Assembly (NCBI GenBank): GCA_002914805.1
Contig: JXTB01000420.1
Coordinates: 252,416-316,415 of the forward strand
DNA: 64,000 bases
Source: Parasponia andersonii
Lineage: Eukaryota; Streptophyta; Magnoliopsida; Rosales; Cannabaceae
Direction of reading: 5' to 3'
Below, in pieces: positions 35,996-46,075 of the stretch (position 1 is its first letter; each line of letters starts with the position of its first letter). The position numbers and the translations under genes were made by a program. The notes beneath the pieces were generated by a model. The model was not told the origin of the DNA and ran no database searches. It saw only the letters and a list, made by a program, of their open reading frames with translations.

Positions 35996-37060
35996 TCAAT
36001 TTTTGGAAGAGCGAGTCATGAATTGGAGCTCTTTCTTATCGTATATCTCCAAAGAGAAGTCCCTGAGCATCTGGGTCGTGGCCCTCTTGGTGCCAGCTCC
36101 GGTGCCGGAATTTCCAGTCGGAGCAGCCATTGATGACGGTGGTTTGGAGACTGAATTGGTCGAGTTCAAATTCGTGGTAGTAGTAGTAGTAGTAGGGTGG
36201 AGCTGAACTGGGGTGGTGACTAAATTGGCCATGGAGGAGACGAATGAGGATATGGGTCTAGCCGCCGAGATGTTGATAAACGGCGTCGCTGAGGCCGGGA
36301 TTGTGAATATGTGGGGCTGCGTCGTTGCAGTACTAGCAGTAGCAGTAGTAGCCATGGGTGGGAAAACAAAGAACGCGCCTGGTACGACGGCGTTTGATGG
36401 TATGGCCCACATGGGGACCAGACCTTGATGAGGGACCGGCTGCTGTTGCAGCTGTTGGACTTGGACTTGGGTTTGGGTCAGGGGAGCCAAACCGGCCGAG
36501 ACGGAGACCGAAACGCTGTCGTTTACATCCACGTACTCGCTATTCACCCGTCGTTTCCGCTTCCTGCTCTGGGCCGGGTCGTCGGGCTCCGGGTCGGGCG
36601 CGGCGGTGGGGATCCTGAGAGTCCCGTTGACGGACATGGCGATGGCCGGGACGGTTCCGGTCCCGGTGGCGGCGATTATGGCCGGCTCGGCGTGCTCCAG
36701 GAGCCACCGGATGGTCTCACCGTCGGACTTGTGGCCGAGCTCCCTGGTCAGCTGGAAGATCCGGGCCGCGCAAGCCGCGGGCATTCGGATCCTCCGGCCG
36801 CGGCCCTCAACTTTCCGGTGCCTGTCCTTCGTCGACGCCCTCTTCGTCGCCGGCGCCGGCACTTGAGCCGCCACCGGCACGATCTGCAACGGCTCCGCCG
36901 GCTCTTCCTTCAGTTCCACCACCGCTTCGTTAAGCGACGTCGTTCCGTTACTTTCTTCGTCGTTTCGCTCCTCTTCTTCCTCCTCTCCGGCGTTGATTCT
37001 CAGGTCAACTCCTCGTCTTTCCTTCTCTTCCTCGGCTTCGTTTCTCTGAATCATCGCCAT
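35996..37060 (-). CDS. TCP9: Class I TCP transcription factor, TCP9/TCP19 type
   Basis: DNA-binding regulator of cell proliferation and growth, acting in the nucleus. Single exon, 354 residues, about the length of Arabidopsis TCP9. The acidic N-terminus ([10 protein letters not shown], then GEEEEEER) is followed by the TCP domain at about 75-130: basic part [18 protein letters not shown], helix [20 protein letters not shown], then [19 protein letters not shown]. The class I tail [19 protein letters not shown] follows. The C-terminus has Gln-rich and Thr-rich runs and ends near [17 protein letters not shown], a motif I associate with TCP9 and TCP19. Start: MAMIQRNE at 37060; the second Met two codons on is also possible. 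The basic region has Arg where most class I TCPs, as I recall them, have Thr (DRHTK). A TATA box lies about 180 bp upstream. Next conserved neighbours are PEX16 and URM1. Gene order supports TCP9. Confidence 0.93.
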   Translation of the reverse strand: MAMIQRNEAEEEKERRGVDLRINAGEEEEEERNDEESNGTTSLNEAVVELKEEPAEPLQIVPVAAQVPAPATKRASTKDRHRKVEGRGRRIRMPAACAARIFQLTRELGHKSDGETIRWLLEHAEPAIIAATGTGTVPAIAMSVNGTLRIPTAAPDPEPDDPAQSRKRKRRVNSEYVDVNDSVSVSVSAGLAPLTQTQVQVQQLQQQPVPHQGLVPMWAIPSNAVVPGAFFVFPPMATTATASTATTQPHIFTIPASATPFINISAARPISSFVSSMANLVTTPVQLHPTTTTTTTNLNSTNSVSKPPSSMAAPTGNSGTGAGTKRATTQMLRDFSLEIYDKKELQFMTRSSKN

Positions 37061-37235
37061 TTTTCTCGAAGAAGGAAGAAAACCCAGAAAGATTTTGAGG
37101 TCAAGTGTGAGAAAAATCGAATTAGCTTTCCGGGAAAAAGGAGAGAAAAAGTTAAATCAGAGAGGAAGAAAGAAAAGAGGACGATATGCCCATGTAGTAG
37201 GAGGAGGAAAAATTATCAATACATGAGTGCTACAT

Positions 37236-37247
37236 ATATTTATATAA
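37236..37247 (-). promoter_or_regulatory. TATA box of the TCP gene
   Basis: On the minus strand the sequence reads CTTATATAAATATATG, about 180 bp before the TCP start codon. This fits a leader of about 150 bp. The region between is purine-rich on the plus strand, that is CT-rich on the coding strand, typical of a plant 5' leader. Confidence 0.6.
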
Positions 37248-37299
37248 GGAGATTTTGCACTGAAGGGTACAACAGTATTAGCCCCTAATAATTTGATCA

Positions 37300-38317
37300 T
37301 GAGAATCTATGGTCACGTGCCCATATCACACCACGGAATCACCCTAAGATGACGACACGTGGCATGTTAAATCTGACTAGGGTTTATCCCTTTCTGTTTT
37401 AAGTCATTGGTCAACGGTAGTGACGAGGCTAGTGAGATGGAGCAGTACGACACCAGGCACCCCACTTAGCAATTTCCATAAAAAGATGAGGCATTTCGGC
37501 TTCCTTTAATAGATTTTAAAAATACAATGAAAAGTATAAATTTTCCCGTAATGTTACTTAAACAAACCGAAATATAAAAGGAATAGTAGTAATTTCAATC
37601 TGTGCTAATCCTCTCTTTCTTTCCAATTTGATTGCCTAAATAGGTATTTAGCTTCTACGTACCCAAAAAAAAAAGAAAAATTGTTTATTCTTTAAACTTG
37701 AATTGATAGAGTGAAGGCAACTCAGTGTAACAACTTAGTGGACTTTCTCTGTTAATCAGCATCATTGAAACAGAGTGATTCTTTTGTAAATTACATTTCA
37801 CCAATGTATTAAATTATGGTCGGAACTGTTTAAAGTCTTATTCGTGAAAACATGTCTTTCGTTGTAACTGATCCTAATTAGATCCACAGACAATTGAGAT
37901 TTAGACCATAGGTTTATGTTGAAGGCGAAAAAAAAAAAAGAAAAAAAAGACCTCGTTGCAAACAGATGTAGCAAATGAGAATTTTCTTCGCGTGGTTTGA
38001 CTCATTTTCCTAGTCATTTCTGAAAATGAGAATTTTCACAATTCATTGAGAAAACAGTAGTATTGAACAGTGCTTTTCATTTTTTATTCTTTTTTTTTTT
38101 TTCAACAAAAGAAAAAATATACCATTAGTACCATGTACTCTGTAATGTAATTTTATTGCGTTGTAGTTATCCAATAACAAGAAGTCAACTGTCGTTAGGG
38201 AAACAAAAATTGAGATTAGACCTAGAACTCTACGATTACTAATTTACTATTCGGACAAACTAGTTTAATGAATTATGAAGTTAACAAGTCCTTCGAACGT
38301 ATTGTCCATTGGTTGAC
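37300..38317. other. TCP gene upstream region, no gene seen
   Basis: Likely proximal promoter. It contains CACGTG-like cores near 37313 (TCACGTGC) and 37348 (ACACGTGG). No coding sequence is supported. It ends where the solo LTR begins. Confidence 0.45.
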
Positions 38318-39118
38318 TGTTGGTAGATTCTTATCAGAGATTCTTATCAGCTGTGTCTACGTATCTTTGAACTGTTGATACTGTATTTACCAACTGTGCA
38401 CGTATCCTTGTTATCTCAGAGTATTTTTAACTTTAAGTCGGGTCAGAGAGGCGGGGGTGGCCACATGCAAAGATTATCCGATACTTAAGTTAGTTGTTTA
38501 TTCCTGAAGTTTAATAGCAAAAATTAAGTTTTTTTCTGTAGATGTCTATCTGTATCTCCTCTTCTCAGAGGGGGAAGCTAGACTTGTATATATAATCCTA
38601 GAACTGGGAGTTTTCTGGCTCTCAATTCCAAGATCGAGTACCTTTTTTTCATTATGACTTACTCCAGAAATCACGGGATATGGTTACCGTGATTTCCCTT
38701 ATATCATCGCGGCCTGCTTTCCGCCGTTCCCTATGATTTGAGCTTGTCGGGAGCGAGACTTTGATAAACCGCCGTTCTGTCAGGATGGTTTGCCCAATGC
38801 ACACAACTATCCAGAATCGCATTAAATGCACTGTCTGGGTTTGGAGCAGTGCGTTGCCTCCAATGATCTTCTGGAGGAAGACCCTCGAGGCTCCTGACCC
38901 CTGACTATCGATGTAGGAATTCGACTGAGCCGAACTCGTCCAAGGTCTGGGATGGATTCGGCCCTGGCCTCTGACGGCCCACGGGCCCATACAGTATCAC
39001 GTGCGACTCGTGTGGTTTTTAAGCGGTCTTTCTAGACACGTATCAGATGATACGCCCCTGTAACCTGTTTAGCAACTTAATCGTTCATGTGGCACATGAT
39101 TTAGAAACGTATCCCACA
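38318..39118 (-). mobile_element. Solo LTR related to the terminal retroelement
   Basis: On the minus strand it starts TGTGGGATACG and ends ...CTACCAACA. It aligns with the LTR at 60571-61409 on the opposite strand. Shared blocks include CACGAGTCGCACGTG-like sequence, CAAACCCAGACA, GCATTTAATGCGAT, the ACTTAAG.ATCGGA block and GTGGCCACCCCC. Flanking pentamers are TTGAC (38313-38317) and CTGAC (39119-39123), a target duplication with one change. Length is 801 bp. The open frame at 38652-38990 is a reading frame inside the LTR and not a gene. The insertion is 1.26 kb upstream of the TCP start codon. Confidence 0.83.
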
Positions 39119-39123
39119 CTGAC

Positions 39124-40572
39124 TAAACATGCCTTAATAGTTTAATAGTATAATTCGCGCGTCAAATTTTTATTATGGTAAGACTCACGACTAATAATCT
39201 TCCTTATTTTGTTGCTAGACTATTTGACACTATATATTTCATTTCAGCAAGTAAAACCCAAATAGATTTAACACATTATATGGTAAAGTTTGTAAAGGTT
39301 AGGTGTGTAGGTTTCCTAAAAGTTCGTTTTTCTAAAAGAAACAATTCCATCCAGTCATGTTAATTTTTAAACTATTCCTGTCAACTTTTCATCCAGTCAT
39401 GTCCTCACTCCTCGTGAACATAGAATCTATAGCTCTGTTGATAGCTCTCGTTTGCTACAATACCTATAATATGCTTCAAAAGTGAACTTAACGGGCCGGT
39501 ACGTTTTAGACGTGGAGATCAATAAGGACGAATTCTTATTCATATATATATATATATATTTCTTTTTATCCACTATTATTTTGATCAATTAAAATTTATT
39601 AGGTATATTTTTAATAAAAAAATAAAAATATTAATAATGTCCGTCTCTTTATATAAATAATTATAATCGTTGAATCATTATTAGACGATGATTCAACGGT
39701 TAAATAAAATACCTATATATAAGTAAGAAAAATATTTCTTAAATTAACCACCTCTATATCTATATAGTAAATTAATTTGATTTATATCTCAATGGGTAGA
39801 TCACTAATGCAAACTGGTTTAGAATTGTACATACTCTTTAACAGGATTTGAGAATATTTAAAGAGAATGAAAAGATAAGAAAAAGAGTAAGCTGGTCGGA
39901 TATGTTATTTTGTATTAATTCTCATTTGCACAAAATCCAAACCAAACCGTAAACAATACAATTAAATTCAATCGTTAAAATTGAATATTCAATTACAATT
40001 AGATTGCATTGGATGTTAAACTTTAGAATTTAATTGGTTTAGTTTGGTTGGTAGATCTCATAATAAAAAAAATCTAATTAGAACTAAATTCGCCTCTAAT
40101 TTTAAGGTTTAAAGTTCAAATCTCATAATATTCTTTAAAAAAGCACTACTATCCCTATTTTAAACACATGTTTTAGAGACTCACACATTAAAAAGTGCAC
40201 GAAGTTGGCTTTCTAGTTTAATTGATTTATTTGCTAGTAAAAATTTGATTTATTATAAGCTAAATATGTAGAGTAGCAAGCATAATTAGTGCATGAAGTC
40301 TTATAGGTAGCAACATTTGAGGCTACATGAACCTTTTTCATACTTTTTTTCTTCTCTCCAACGGAATAAAGTGATACTTATTACTTATGGATGGCAATAT
40401 AATTCACGATTATGGATATTTGTATTTATAAAATCCAAATGAGAATATAAAAAAAATGTTAAAATGGGACTTCGTTCTACACATATTATATCTCGTGCAA
40501 AGACAATTATAGCAAAATTTGCCTCATATTTGCCTTGATAAATATGCTAATATAATTAAATTATAATATATA
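39124..40572. other. AT-rich upstream DNA with one MITE-like segment
   Basis: No gene supported. 39543-39760 is a small TA-flanked element listed separately. The rest is AT-rich non-coding DNA. Confidence 0.45.
39543..39760. mobile_element. TA-microsatellite MITE-like element, copy 1
   Basis: A roughly 220-bp segment next to a (TA)n run. At its centre is a near-perfect palindrome, CGTTGAATCAT..ATGATTCAACG (39668-39698), related to the GCCGTTAGATCA and GCCGTTGGATCA cores of the elements at 40573 and 42744. The terminal GGTAT motif is AGGTATATTTTTAATAAAAA on one side and AAATAAAATACCTATATAT on the other. Confidence 0.5.
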
Positions 40573-40784
40573 TGGTTGCTAATCCAATACGTAATTTTTT
40601 TAATTATATGTAAGTATTTTTTTTAGCCGTTAGATCACTGTCTAATGATGATCCAATAACTATAGTGAGATATATAAAAAGACATGTATTATTAATATTA
40701 TTTTTCTCACTTATTTCTTACTATAAAAAATATGCATGATACCTATTTATACTTAAAAAAAAATACCGACTGATTGGTGTCCTA
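40573..40784. mobile_element. TA-microsatellite MITE-like element, copy 2
   Basis: Begins TGGTTGCTAATCCAATACGTA and ends ATACCGACTGATTGGTGTCC. The ends are imperfect inverted repeats, and the element sits between TATATAT on the left and TATATAAA on the right. The interior has TTTTAGCCGTTAGATCACTG and TTTCTCACTTATTTC. About 210 bp. It shares layout and core with 42744-42947. Confidence 0.6.
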
Positions 40785-42390
40785 TATAAATAAATATATA
40801 TAACTTTAAATCACACATATTTATATAATAATTAATTAGATATATGCGTGTATTTCATTAAAAAAAGGAGAAAAAAAGATCTATACATGTATATTATCTT
40901 TTACAAAATAATGAGTATTTGAGTTTACGAATTTGCAAATTACTTGGTAGATTATTGTATCTGATGTTGTATTAATCAAGAAAAAAAAATTATGGTTACC
41001 TAATATTATTATATTAGATTTTTTTATTATCATTATTTATGATTAATGGTTAATTGTTTTTTCATGTTATTTATTAATTAATCCTCGTATTGCATTTAAA
41101 ATAATGGTTAATACTTAATAAGGTATTGTGGTGCTGCATTTGAAGTTTGGAAATGGAATAATAATTGAAAAATCCTCCTCTTGTATTTAAAATAATGGTT
41201 AATACGTAATAAGATATCGTGGTATTAAAAAATCTTCCTCAATTAGCATGGTTGTCATTCTTGAGCTACATACTCATAAGTGGAAAAATGAAATAACAAA
41301 TCCAAAAGCCGATTTTAATTAGTTTTAACAGTAATTAATAATAAAAGAACAATTACAAATTCTCTTCTTCATCTCTTACCGAGGAGAATGGTGATTTCGA
41401 TAATTACGACAAAATCGATAACAATATATTCGAGGCTAAGTGTGATCGATTTGTCTCGAAAAATTTCTTTAGAAAAATTTATAAATTAATTAAAAAAAGC
41501 AACTCCTCTTCTGAAGAATGGAGAGATAAGGAAGATAGAGTTTGTTATTTTACTTTTATTTGCGTGTTGATGTAAATTTGGATTTTAAAAATGAAAATAA
41601 TCACATATGTAGCTCGTATCACGTGGCTTTTAAATAAAGGATGAAAGTGTAAATGAAAAAAAAAAAAAAGGAATCAATTGGCCTCAAATATTATCACATG
41701 TTAGTTCCATCCGTAAAAAACATTAGGAGAACTTTTGAACCCGTAAATTGAAAACAACACTAGAAGAGTTATTTGAACATGAAAATAACATCGTGTGGCA
41801 TTTTTAAATATGAAAATAATATCAAAAAGCTTTTAAAATCGTTCATAATATAGGACAAATTTATAGTCATTATGGACAAAAATAAATAAATAATATCCTT
41901 TTAAGAAAAATCTTTTAAATAAGAAAATTCATGATAATTATGAAGGGTTTTATTGGACAATGGACATGCGGAAGACGCATGCCCTAGCCCCACAAAGTTT
42001 TTTAAAGATTGCTAATAACTCACACGTATGTCCCATGGCAGAGCAGGGGTTATTCTTTCCTAATTTTTTGGATAAAAGAAGATTTAAAACACAAGTAAAA
42101 AAAAAGAAGTGAATAAGTGGGTTCTAAAATAGAATAAAAGTGACCAAACACTACATATAATTGGGATGTAATTACAAAAATAAAATTTTGGTGGGTCATA
42201 GTTGAGAAAAATTCATTTTAGGCATAAAAAATTGAAGGAGGCAATAGGCACATTGCCCCCACTCGCCCCCCCTTTTCTCCGCCCATGTATACCATGTATA
42301 CGTCTAACTCTAGCACATCACAGTCTACTATTTGTGTAGGATCCTTACAAGTTTCACATGATACCTACCGCAATTTTTCTAATCATATTT
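40785..42390. other. AT-rich non-coding DNA
   Basis: No gene supported. A short direct repeat, TATTTAAAATAATGGTTAATAC, occurs at about 41093 and 41185, within a longer local duplication that includes AATAAG.TAT.GTGGT. Confidence 0.45.
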
Positions 42391-42725
42391 AGGCTAAATT
42401 GAAAAATATATATATAAATGTTATACAATTTAAATATTGAAATTTAAATTTTGTAAAATAATACTCTAATATTAAGAATTTCTAAAAATTAATACTTGAA
42501 TTATTTTTTGAATAACTTTAACAAATAAATAATAATAATATTATTAAAAAACTAATAAAATCTTATCCAATTTTAATATATGATGTTATTATTTTTTTAT
42601 TATTAAAATTGTTCAAAAAATCGATCTAGAATATTAATTTTCACAAATTCTCAATCACAGGATATTATTTTATAAATTTAAATTTTAGAATTTAAATTAC
42701 AAAATATCCAAACTTTAACTTTAAT
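42391..42725. mobile_element. Foldback MITE, copy 1
   Basis: Two arms of about 150 bp are inverted copies. The left arm has CAATTTAAAT, AATTTCTAAAAATTAATA and TTTTTTGAATAACTTTAA. The right arm, read on the minus strand, has GTAATTTAAAT, AATTTGTGAAAATTAATA and TTTTTTGAACAATTTTAA. Only a short loop separates the arms, so it would form a long hairpin. It has no coding capacity. A second copy is at 44118-44460. Confidence 0.72.
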
Positions 42726-42743
42726 ATATATATATATATATAT

Positions 42744-42947
42744 TTGTTGTCAATCCAATAGGTATTTTTTTTTTACCTATGGTTAAATATTTTTTTTTTT
42801 AGCCGTTGGATCACTATTAGAAAAGACGTGCATCATTAATGCTCTTTTTCTCTCTTATTTTTTTTACAGTATATGTTAAATTTTTATTGGTCAAATTTAT
42901 ACTTATACATAGAAGGTAAAAAAAAAATACCTACAGAATTGGTGCCT
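42744..42947. mobile_element. TA-microsatellite MITE-like element, copy 3
   Basis: The best-preserved copy. The left end GTCAATCCAATAGGTATTTT and the right end (minus strand) GCACCAATTCTGTAGGTATT are inverted repeats that both run on through ten Ts into TACCT. It is embedded exactly within a TA run, (TA)n on both sides. The interior has TTTTAGCCGTTGGATCACTA. About 200 bp. Confidence 0.72.
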
Positions 42948-43329
42948 ATATATATATATATATATATATTACAATTCACCCTAATACATATTTGAAAAAA
43001 AAAGAACATATATTTCTTTCATTTCCTTGGAGAACGGTTCTTACTTAATACTTTATTATTACTTACAAAGCATCACTATGTATCGGGGATACACTAATTC
43101 GTCATATCATTAGATAATTCTGGGGAGCGACGATCTTTTTTTCTTTTTTTTTTTTTTTTTAAAGAGGGGAGTGATGATTTTACCGTTAGTGTAGAGCCAA
43201 CACTTGCCAATCAAAGAGGGAAAAAGAGGGGAAAAAACAAATTAAAATAAAGCAAAATAAACACCACAACTTGATGCTAAAATACTCGCACCATGAAATG
43301 CTAACGTGCGCCAGCCGGGAGGATTGGCG

Positions 43330-43870
43330 GCCTTGAATGGGATATGCATTCGTAGGGAATAAGAGGCCCACTCACTCACTCAGCTGTGTGACTGTACACA
43401 CCTTTGCTGGGGCAAAACTAGACGGGACCCATCTAGCAACGAGTCCAATCGACGGCCCAATTTCACCACCACATCATGTGGACCCCACAAAAGTAGGGCA
43501 TCGAGAGCGACTAAGGTGGGCCCCAAGGAGGTTTTTGGGTTTCTTCGAGGGTGGTTGGGGCCCACCTGGTACCAGAGTAGAGTATAATAGACGGGCTGCG
43601 CCGGTGGGTTTGGGGATGGGTCCCACCATTGGCAGCGGTCTAATTGGTGAGTGGGCCACAAAGACAAATGGGGTATGGCTGATAAGAAGAGAAGCCTGTG
43701 ACTGTGAGTGTGAGAGAGGGTACGCCACTTGGTTGCTTCTTTACTTGTACATAAAGTGGTCCCCATGCTACATTTCCTTTGGTTAGGGGGTGGGGAACCC
43801 CACTTTTATTTTCAAGGGTTTGTAGGGCCCTAATTTATGTTGCATAATGCTGCGTGGCTCCCACCATTTG
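43330..43870. promoter_or_regulatory. GC-rich island with clustered TCP-binding octamers
   Basis: A GC-rich block in very AT-rich surroundings. Five exact TCP consensus octamers lie within 286 bp: GTGGACCC 43478-43485, GTGGGCCC 43516-43523, GGGCCCAC 43558-43565, GGTCCCAC 43619-43626 and GTGGTCCC 43756-43763. Near-palindromic GTGGGGAACCCCAC is at about 43789. Overlapping open frames on both strands (43337-43786 plus, 43380-43766 minus) follow from the low stop frequency and are not supported as genes. It lies between the TCP and PEX16 genes and could be a displaced upstream control region or the start of an unannotated transcript. Confidence 0.45.
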
Positions 43871-44117
43871 TTTTACAGCTTTACCAACTTAGTCACAGCA
43901 TACCTCCTCTGGGTAATGGCAGTTTGACACGTGTTGAAGGTGCACTAATTCCTTCCTGGTGGGGCAATTCTATTTTAATTTTATTCTTATTGGATATATT
44001 TTCTAAATTGAAGGCAATTTGCTTTTGGAACTATTTTTTTGTTTTTGCTTTGTTTGGATATCGGGAAATCGTAACTAGTTTTGGATACATATGTATATAC
44101 ATACAGGGTGAATGATT

Positions 44118-44460
44118 ATTTTTTTTAATTTGAGTATTATATAATTTAAATCTTGAAGTAAAATAATATTTTAACATTAAGATTTTCTGAAAATTAATAG
44201 TATGAACTGATTTTTTTTGACTAATTTTAATAACGAAAAAATAATAATATCATTTATTAAAATTGAATTAATCATGATTATTCTCTTTAATTTTGAAGAT
44301 ATTATTATCTTTTATCAGTTAAAATTATTTAAAAAGTCAACTTAATATATTAATTTTCAGAAATTCGTAATCTAAGGATGTTATTTTGCGAAATTTAAAC
44401 TTTATAATTTAAATTGCAGAATATTTAAAAATTAAGATATTTTTTTTACAATTTACCTTA
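44118..44460. mobile_element. Foldback MITE, copy 2
   Basis: Same architecture and sequence family as 42391-42725. The left arm has ATAATTTAAAT, TTTTCTGAAAATTAATA and TTTTGACTAATTTTAATAA. The inverted right arm has GCAATTTAAAT, AATTTCTGAAAATTAATA and ATAATTTTAACTGATAA. No coding capacity. Confidence 0.72.
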
Positions 44461-44782
44461 CATAAATATAATATTTTAATTTTTTTTGAATGATATAATA
44501 TTTTCTTTTTGTTTCGTAACAGATATTAAGTTTAGAGCGAAAATTGTGCTTTTGTTAACGTGAAGGAATAGGAAATTCCTTTTTCTCTATAATCCATGTG
44601 TTTGGACAATTAATCTCATCTTTTCAAGAGATAAAAAGTTATTCTTTCCTAAACAAAACTAATTTTGTCCCAAAACAGTACAACTCCAAACATGGAAATA
44701 GGATAAAATATCTCAATACTAAGCTTTATCAAAATTGTGACTTGTCAAACACATTAACTTATTAGATTTGACTCCAATTTGG

Positions 44783-44815
<33 letters not shown>

Positions 44816-46075
44816 CTCCAATTTGGAAAAAAAAAAAAAAAAAAGAAGAAAGAAAAAGAAATTCAGATGGAATTTTGAACCCTTTATGGAAGAACTTTTT
44901 GGGAACCTTTCTCGACGAGTAAAGAACTAACATGAAATATCACCATATGCTTGATAAAATTTCTACCTCCCATGCCATCGTCCTTTTATCAATTTTTGTG
45001 AAATAAATATTAGACCTTACACTGTCTACATGTCCACTTTTTCTTCCTTTAATTCTATTAGAGTTATAGAAGCCTAGGACCTCCGACATGTAAAGTTGAA
45101 ATTTAAACTTTCAAGTGCACTAGTTGCCAACTTTTTAGGACTTTCTTTCTTCGGTACATGAAAGTGAGCAAGCAAAAGTTAGTAGCCACTTACAACATAT
45201 GTTTTTTTATAAGTTGCATTTTTTTTTTAAACTTTAAAATACGTTTCTCTCAAGTTCACTGTAGTTAAGCACCATTGCGCTTGTCTACTTGAATTTGTAC
45301 TGGCTAATAATACACCCTTTTTTTTTTCTTCGGAAATAAACCTAGTTAAGAGTATTTTGGACTAAAGTGACTTTTGTGAAAGTAATCTGAAAAATGACTT
45401 TCTCTACAAGTGTCACAACTTTTAGTACAATATATGACAATATTAATGACAGAACATATGTGATCACTATTCGTGTAAGTAAAATCTTATTTCTTTTCTC
45501 GGATCAATCAGGATACAGTCAGAGTACCCATTAAATATTCATATAACAGTTATTTCAGCCCAATTACCTGCAACTAGGTCCATGCCCCTTTTTTCTTCCA
45601 CAAAGATTGGGCCTGCACGTTACCTTAATTGGAAACTCAGAACCTGTCCAATAAGGTGGATTTCAGATTTCCCATCAAATTGATCCCATAGAATTTAGTA
45701 GACTAAACGCCACCTAAAGATCTTGAAAATGAGTTTCCTAATAAAGATCATAATTTTGGTTGCAGAACCATGCAACATAAGTGAGTCCTGGTAGCAAGAA
45801 AATTAAGCAAAGCTTCCAAAATTTTATTAAAAATTTGTGTTTATTCAAGACAACAAATGGCCTCTCAATCTTCCTTTCGTTTCTTTAGCCATGTGACAAT
45901 AGTCAAACATATCAGGGGAAACACAAGATATTCCCCATGGTTGAGGGGCTACTTTAGCTATAGGGAGGGGCTACTTTAGGTATAGGAACCTACTTTGTTT
46001 ATATTTTCTACCACCAACGAGAAAATGCAGAGCTGCAAGAGGCATATAGGTCATTAGCTCACAGCGGCTTCCATC
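44461..46075. other. Intergenic DNA left of PEX16
   Basis: Contains the poly-A duplication at 44767-44844 and a tandem repeat of about 22 bp (GGGGCTACTTTAG.TATAGG, twice) at 45944-45985. The last 200-300 bp presumably hold the PEX16 3' untranslated region. No other gene supported. Confidence 0.45.
44767..44844 (+). repeat. 16-bp direct repeat, each copy followed by poly(A)
   Basis: TTTGACTCCAATTTGG occurs at 44767-44782, is followed by 28 As, occurs again at 44811-44826, and is followed by 18 As. The structure equals a poly(A) tract flanked by a perfect 16-bp target-site duplication. That is the signature expected of an extremely 5'-truncated retroposon insertion. Simple slippage duplication is the alternative. 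Confidence 0.85.

Noticed and set aside
36213..37288. Plus-strand ORFs of up to 287 residues opposite the TCP gene
   Set aside because: They are antisense frames of the GC-rich TCP coding sequence. The minus strand carries an unmistakable TCP domain.
38652..38990. 112-residue minus-strand ORF as a gene
   Set aside because: Its homologous counterpart lies in the LTR at 60828-61040. Both are frames inside LTRs, not proteins.
43337..43786. 149-residue plus-strand ORF and 128-residue minus-strand ORF in the GC-rich island
   Set aside because: Both overlap fully, have no recognisable domain, and follow from local GC content. The TCP-octamer explanation fits better, though a non-coding transcript is possible.
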